Assembly (NCBI GenBank): GCA_003669255.1
Contig: QWPO01000031.1
Span: 1 to 7,208 of the forward strand
Direction of reading: 5' to 3'
DNA length: 7,208 bases
Source of the DNA: Planctomycetota bacterium
GTDB taxonomy: Bacteria; Planctomycetota; Planctomycetia; Pirellulales; UBA1268
Below, one piece after another: positions 6,646-7,208 of the stretch; within the stretch, counting starts at the first letter, position 1, and the number at the start of each line of letters is the position of its first letter. The notes under the pieces are model-generated. The model made no database searches, had not been told where the DNA came from, and saw nothing but the letters and a program-made list of their open reading frames with translations. The translations under genes and the position numbers were made by a program.

Positions 6646-7208
6646 ATGATGAACGGCATGATCGAAGTCGATTCGCTGACGAAGCAACGCTCAGGCAGGC
6701 CCGTGCTCGACGCCGTGAGCCTCCGCGGCGCCGAGGCCGGCGTGACGGTGCTCGTCGGCGCCTCGGGCAGCGGCAAGAGCACGCTGCTCCGTTGCCTCAA
6801 CGGCCTCGAGATCTTCGAGAGTGGCACCATCACGATCGCCGGTCACCGGCTCGCAGCCGGCGGCCAGTCAACCACGGTGCTCGATGATCTCCGGCGGGAC
6901 GTCGGCATGGTGTTTCAGCAGTTCAACCTCTTTCCACACCTCTCCGTGATCGACAACGTGATGCTCGCCCCGCGGGTGGTGTCGAAGGTGCCCGTCGAGG
7001 AGGCGCGGTCGCGCGCCGTTGATCTGCTCGACCGCGTCGGACTCTCCTCCTTTGCGGCGGCCCGGCCCACCACGCTCTCCGGCGGTCAGCAGCAGCGGGT
7101 GGCGATCGCGCGGGCGCTGGTCAACGACCCGGTGCTGGTGCTGGCCGACGAGCCCACCGGCGCGCTCGATTCGCGCACCAGCCTCGAGGTGATGGCGCTG
7201 CTGCAGCA
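6646..7208 (+). CDS. ABC transporter ATP-binding subunit, partial at window end
   Basis: An open frame runs off the right edge after 187 codons and has no stop in the window. Motifs in order are Walker A GASGSGKS (38-45), Q-loop VFQQFNLFPHLSV (89-101), ABC signature LSGGQQQR (144-151), Walker B VLVLADE (163-169) and D-loop GALDS (172-176). The H-loop His and the C-terminus lie beyond the window. Adjacent placement after the binding-protein/permease fusion makes it the energising subunit of that importer, and the Q-loop region is GlnQ-like. The Walker B/D-loop stretch LADEPTGALDSRTS reads more like MacB/LolD proteins than the FDEPTSALDPE usual for GlnQ. In-frame starts are ATG 6646, 6649 and 6658; AGGGG at 6641-6645 touches the first. 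MIEVDSLTK from 6658 matches the usual family start, so the true start may be 12 nt later. The gene begins 5 nt after the fusion gene's stop. Confidence 0.92.
   Translation, partial: MMNGMIEVDSLTKQRSGRPVLDAVSLRGAEAGVTVLVGASGSGKSTLLRCLNGLEIFESGTITIAGHRLAAGGQSTTVLDDLRRDVGMVFQQFNLFPHLSVIDNVMLAPRVVSKVPVEEARSRAVDLLDRVGLSSFAAARPTTLSGGQQQRVAIARALVNDPVLVLADEPTGALDSRTSLEVMALLQ

Noticed and set aside
1..7208. CRISPR array, tRNA/rRNA gene, insertion sequence or attachment site
   Set aside because: I saw no regularly spaced repeats, tRNA-like cloverleaf, rRNA-like stretch, transposase motif or terminal inverted repeats.

Overview
The window is about two-thirds or more G+C, with dense coding and strongly GC-biased third codon positions. 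Together with a tyrosine-rich small secreted protein and a pair of large GTPases of types I associate with Pirellula/Rhodopirellula-like bacteria, this suggests a planctomycete. That assignment rests on gene content and recollection, not on a search. All five complete genes end in TGA; the only TAG in a gene frame is an interruption inside the second GTPase.

Layout: the left part (about 1-1277) is read on the minus strand. It holds a metallo-beta-lactamase-fold hydrolase (492-1277) and, downstream of it in the same direction, a small secreted Tyr/Trp-rich protein (54-398) followed by a terminator-like hairpin (17-47). A 154-bp divergent intergenic region (1278-1431) separates these from a plus-strand gene cluster running to the window's right edge. 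The cluster consists of a large P-loop GTPase (1432-3294), a second related GTPase that starts 2 nt later and is split by an in-frame TAG (3297-3812 plus 3816-5129), a substrate-binding-protein/permease fusion of a polar amino acid ABC importer (5126-6640, overlapping the preceding stop by GTGA), and the start of its ATPase (6646 to beyond 7208).

The two transporter genes make an almost complete polar amino acid importer: a periplasmic binding domain fused to the membrane domain, plus the ATP-binding subunit. The two GTPases upstream are paralogous in plan (N-terminal G domain with GGTxTGKS P-loop, a DxPD switch-II motif and a nearby QKY motif, then a long helical and membrane-associated C-terminal part). 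This resembles bacterial dynamin-like or membrane-remodelling GTPase pairs. Tight spacing suggests all four are co-transcribed, but whether the GTPases act on the transporter is not shown by the sequence.

The points most worth a second look are the single TAG that splits the second GTPase within its G domain, the shared non-canonical GTPase motifs, the linkage of this pair to an amino acid importer, the H-x-D-x-D-H variant in the hydrolase's metal site, and the MacB/LolD-like Walker B region in an otherwise GlnQ-like ATPase.
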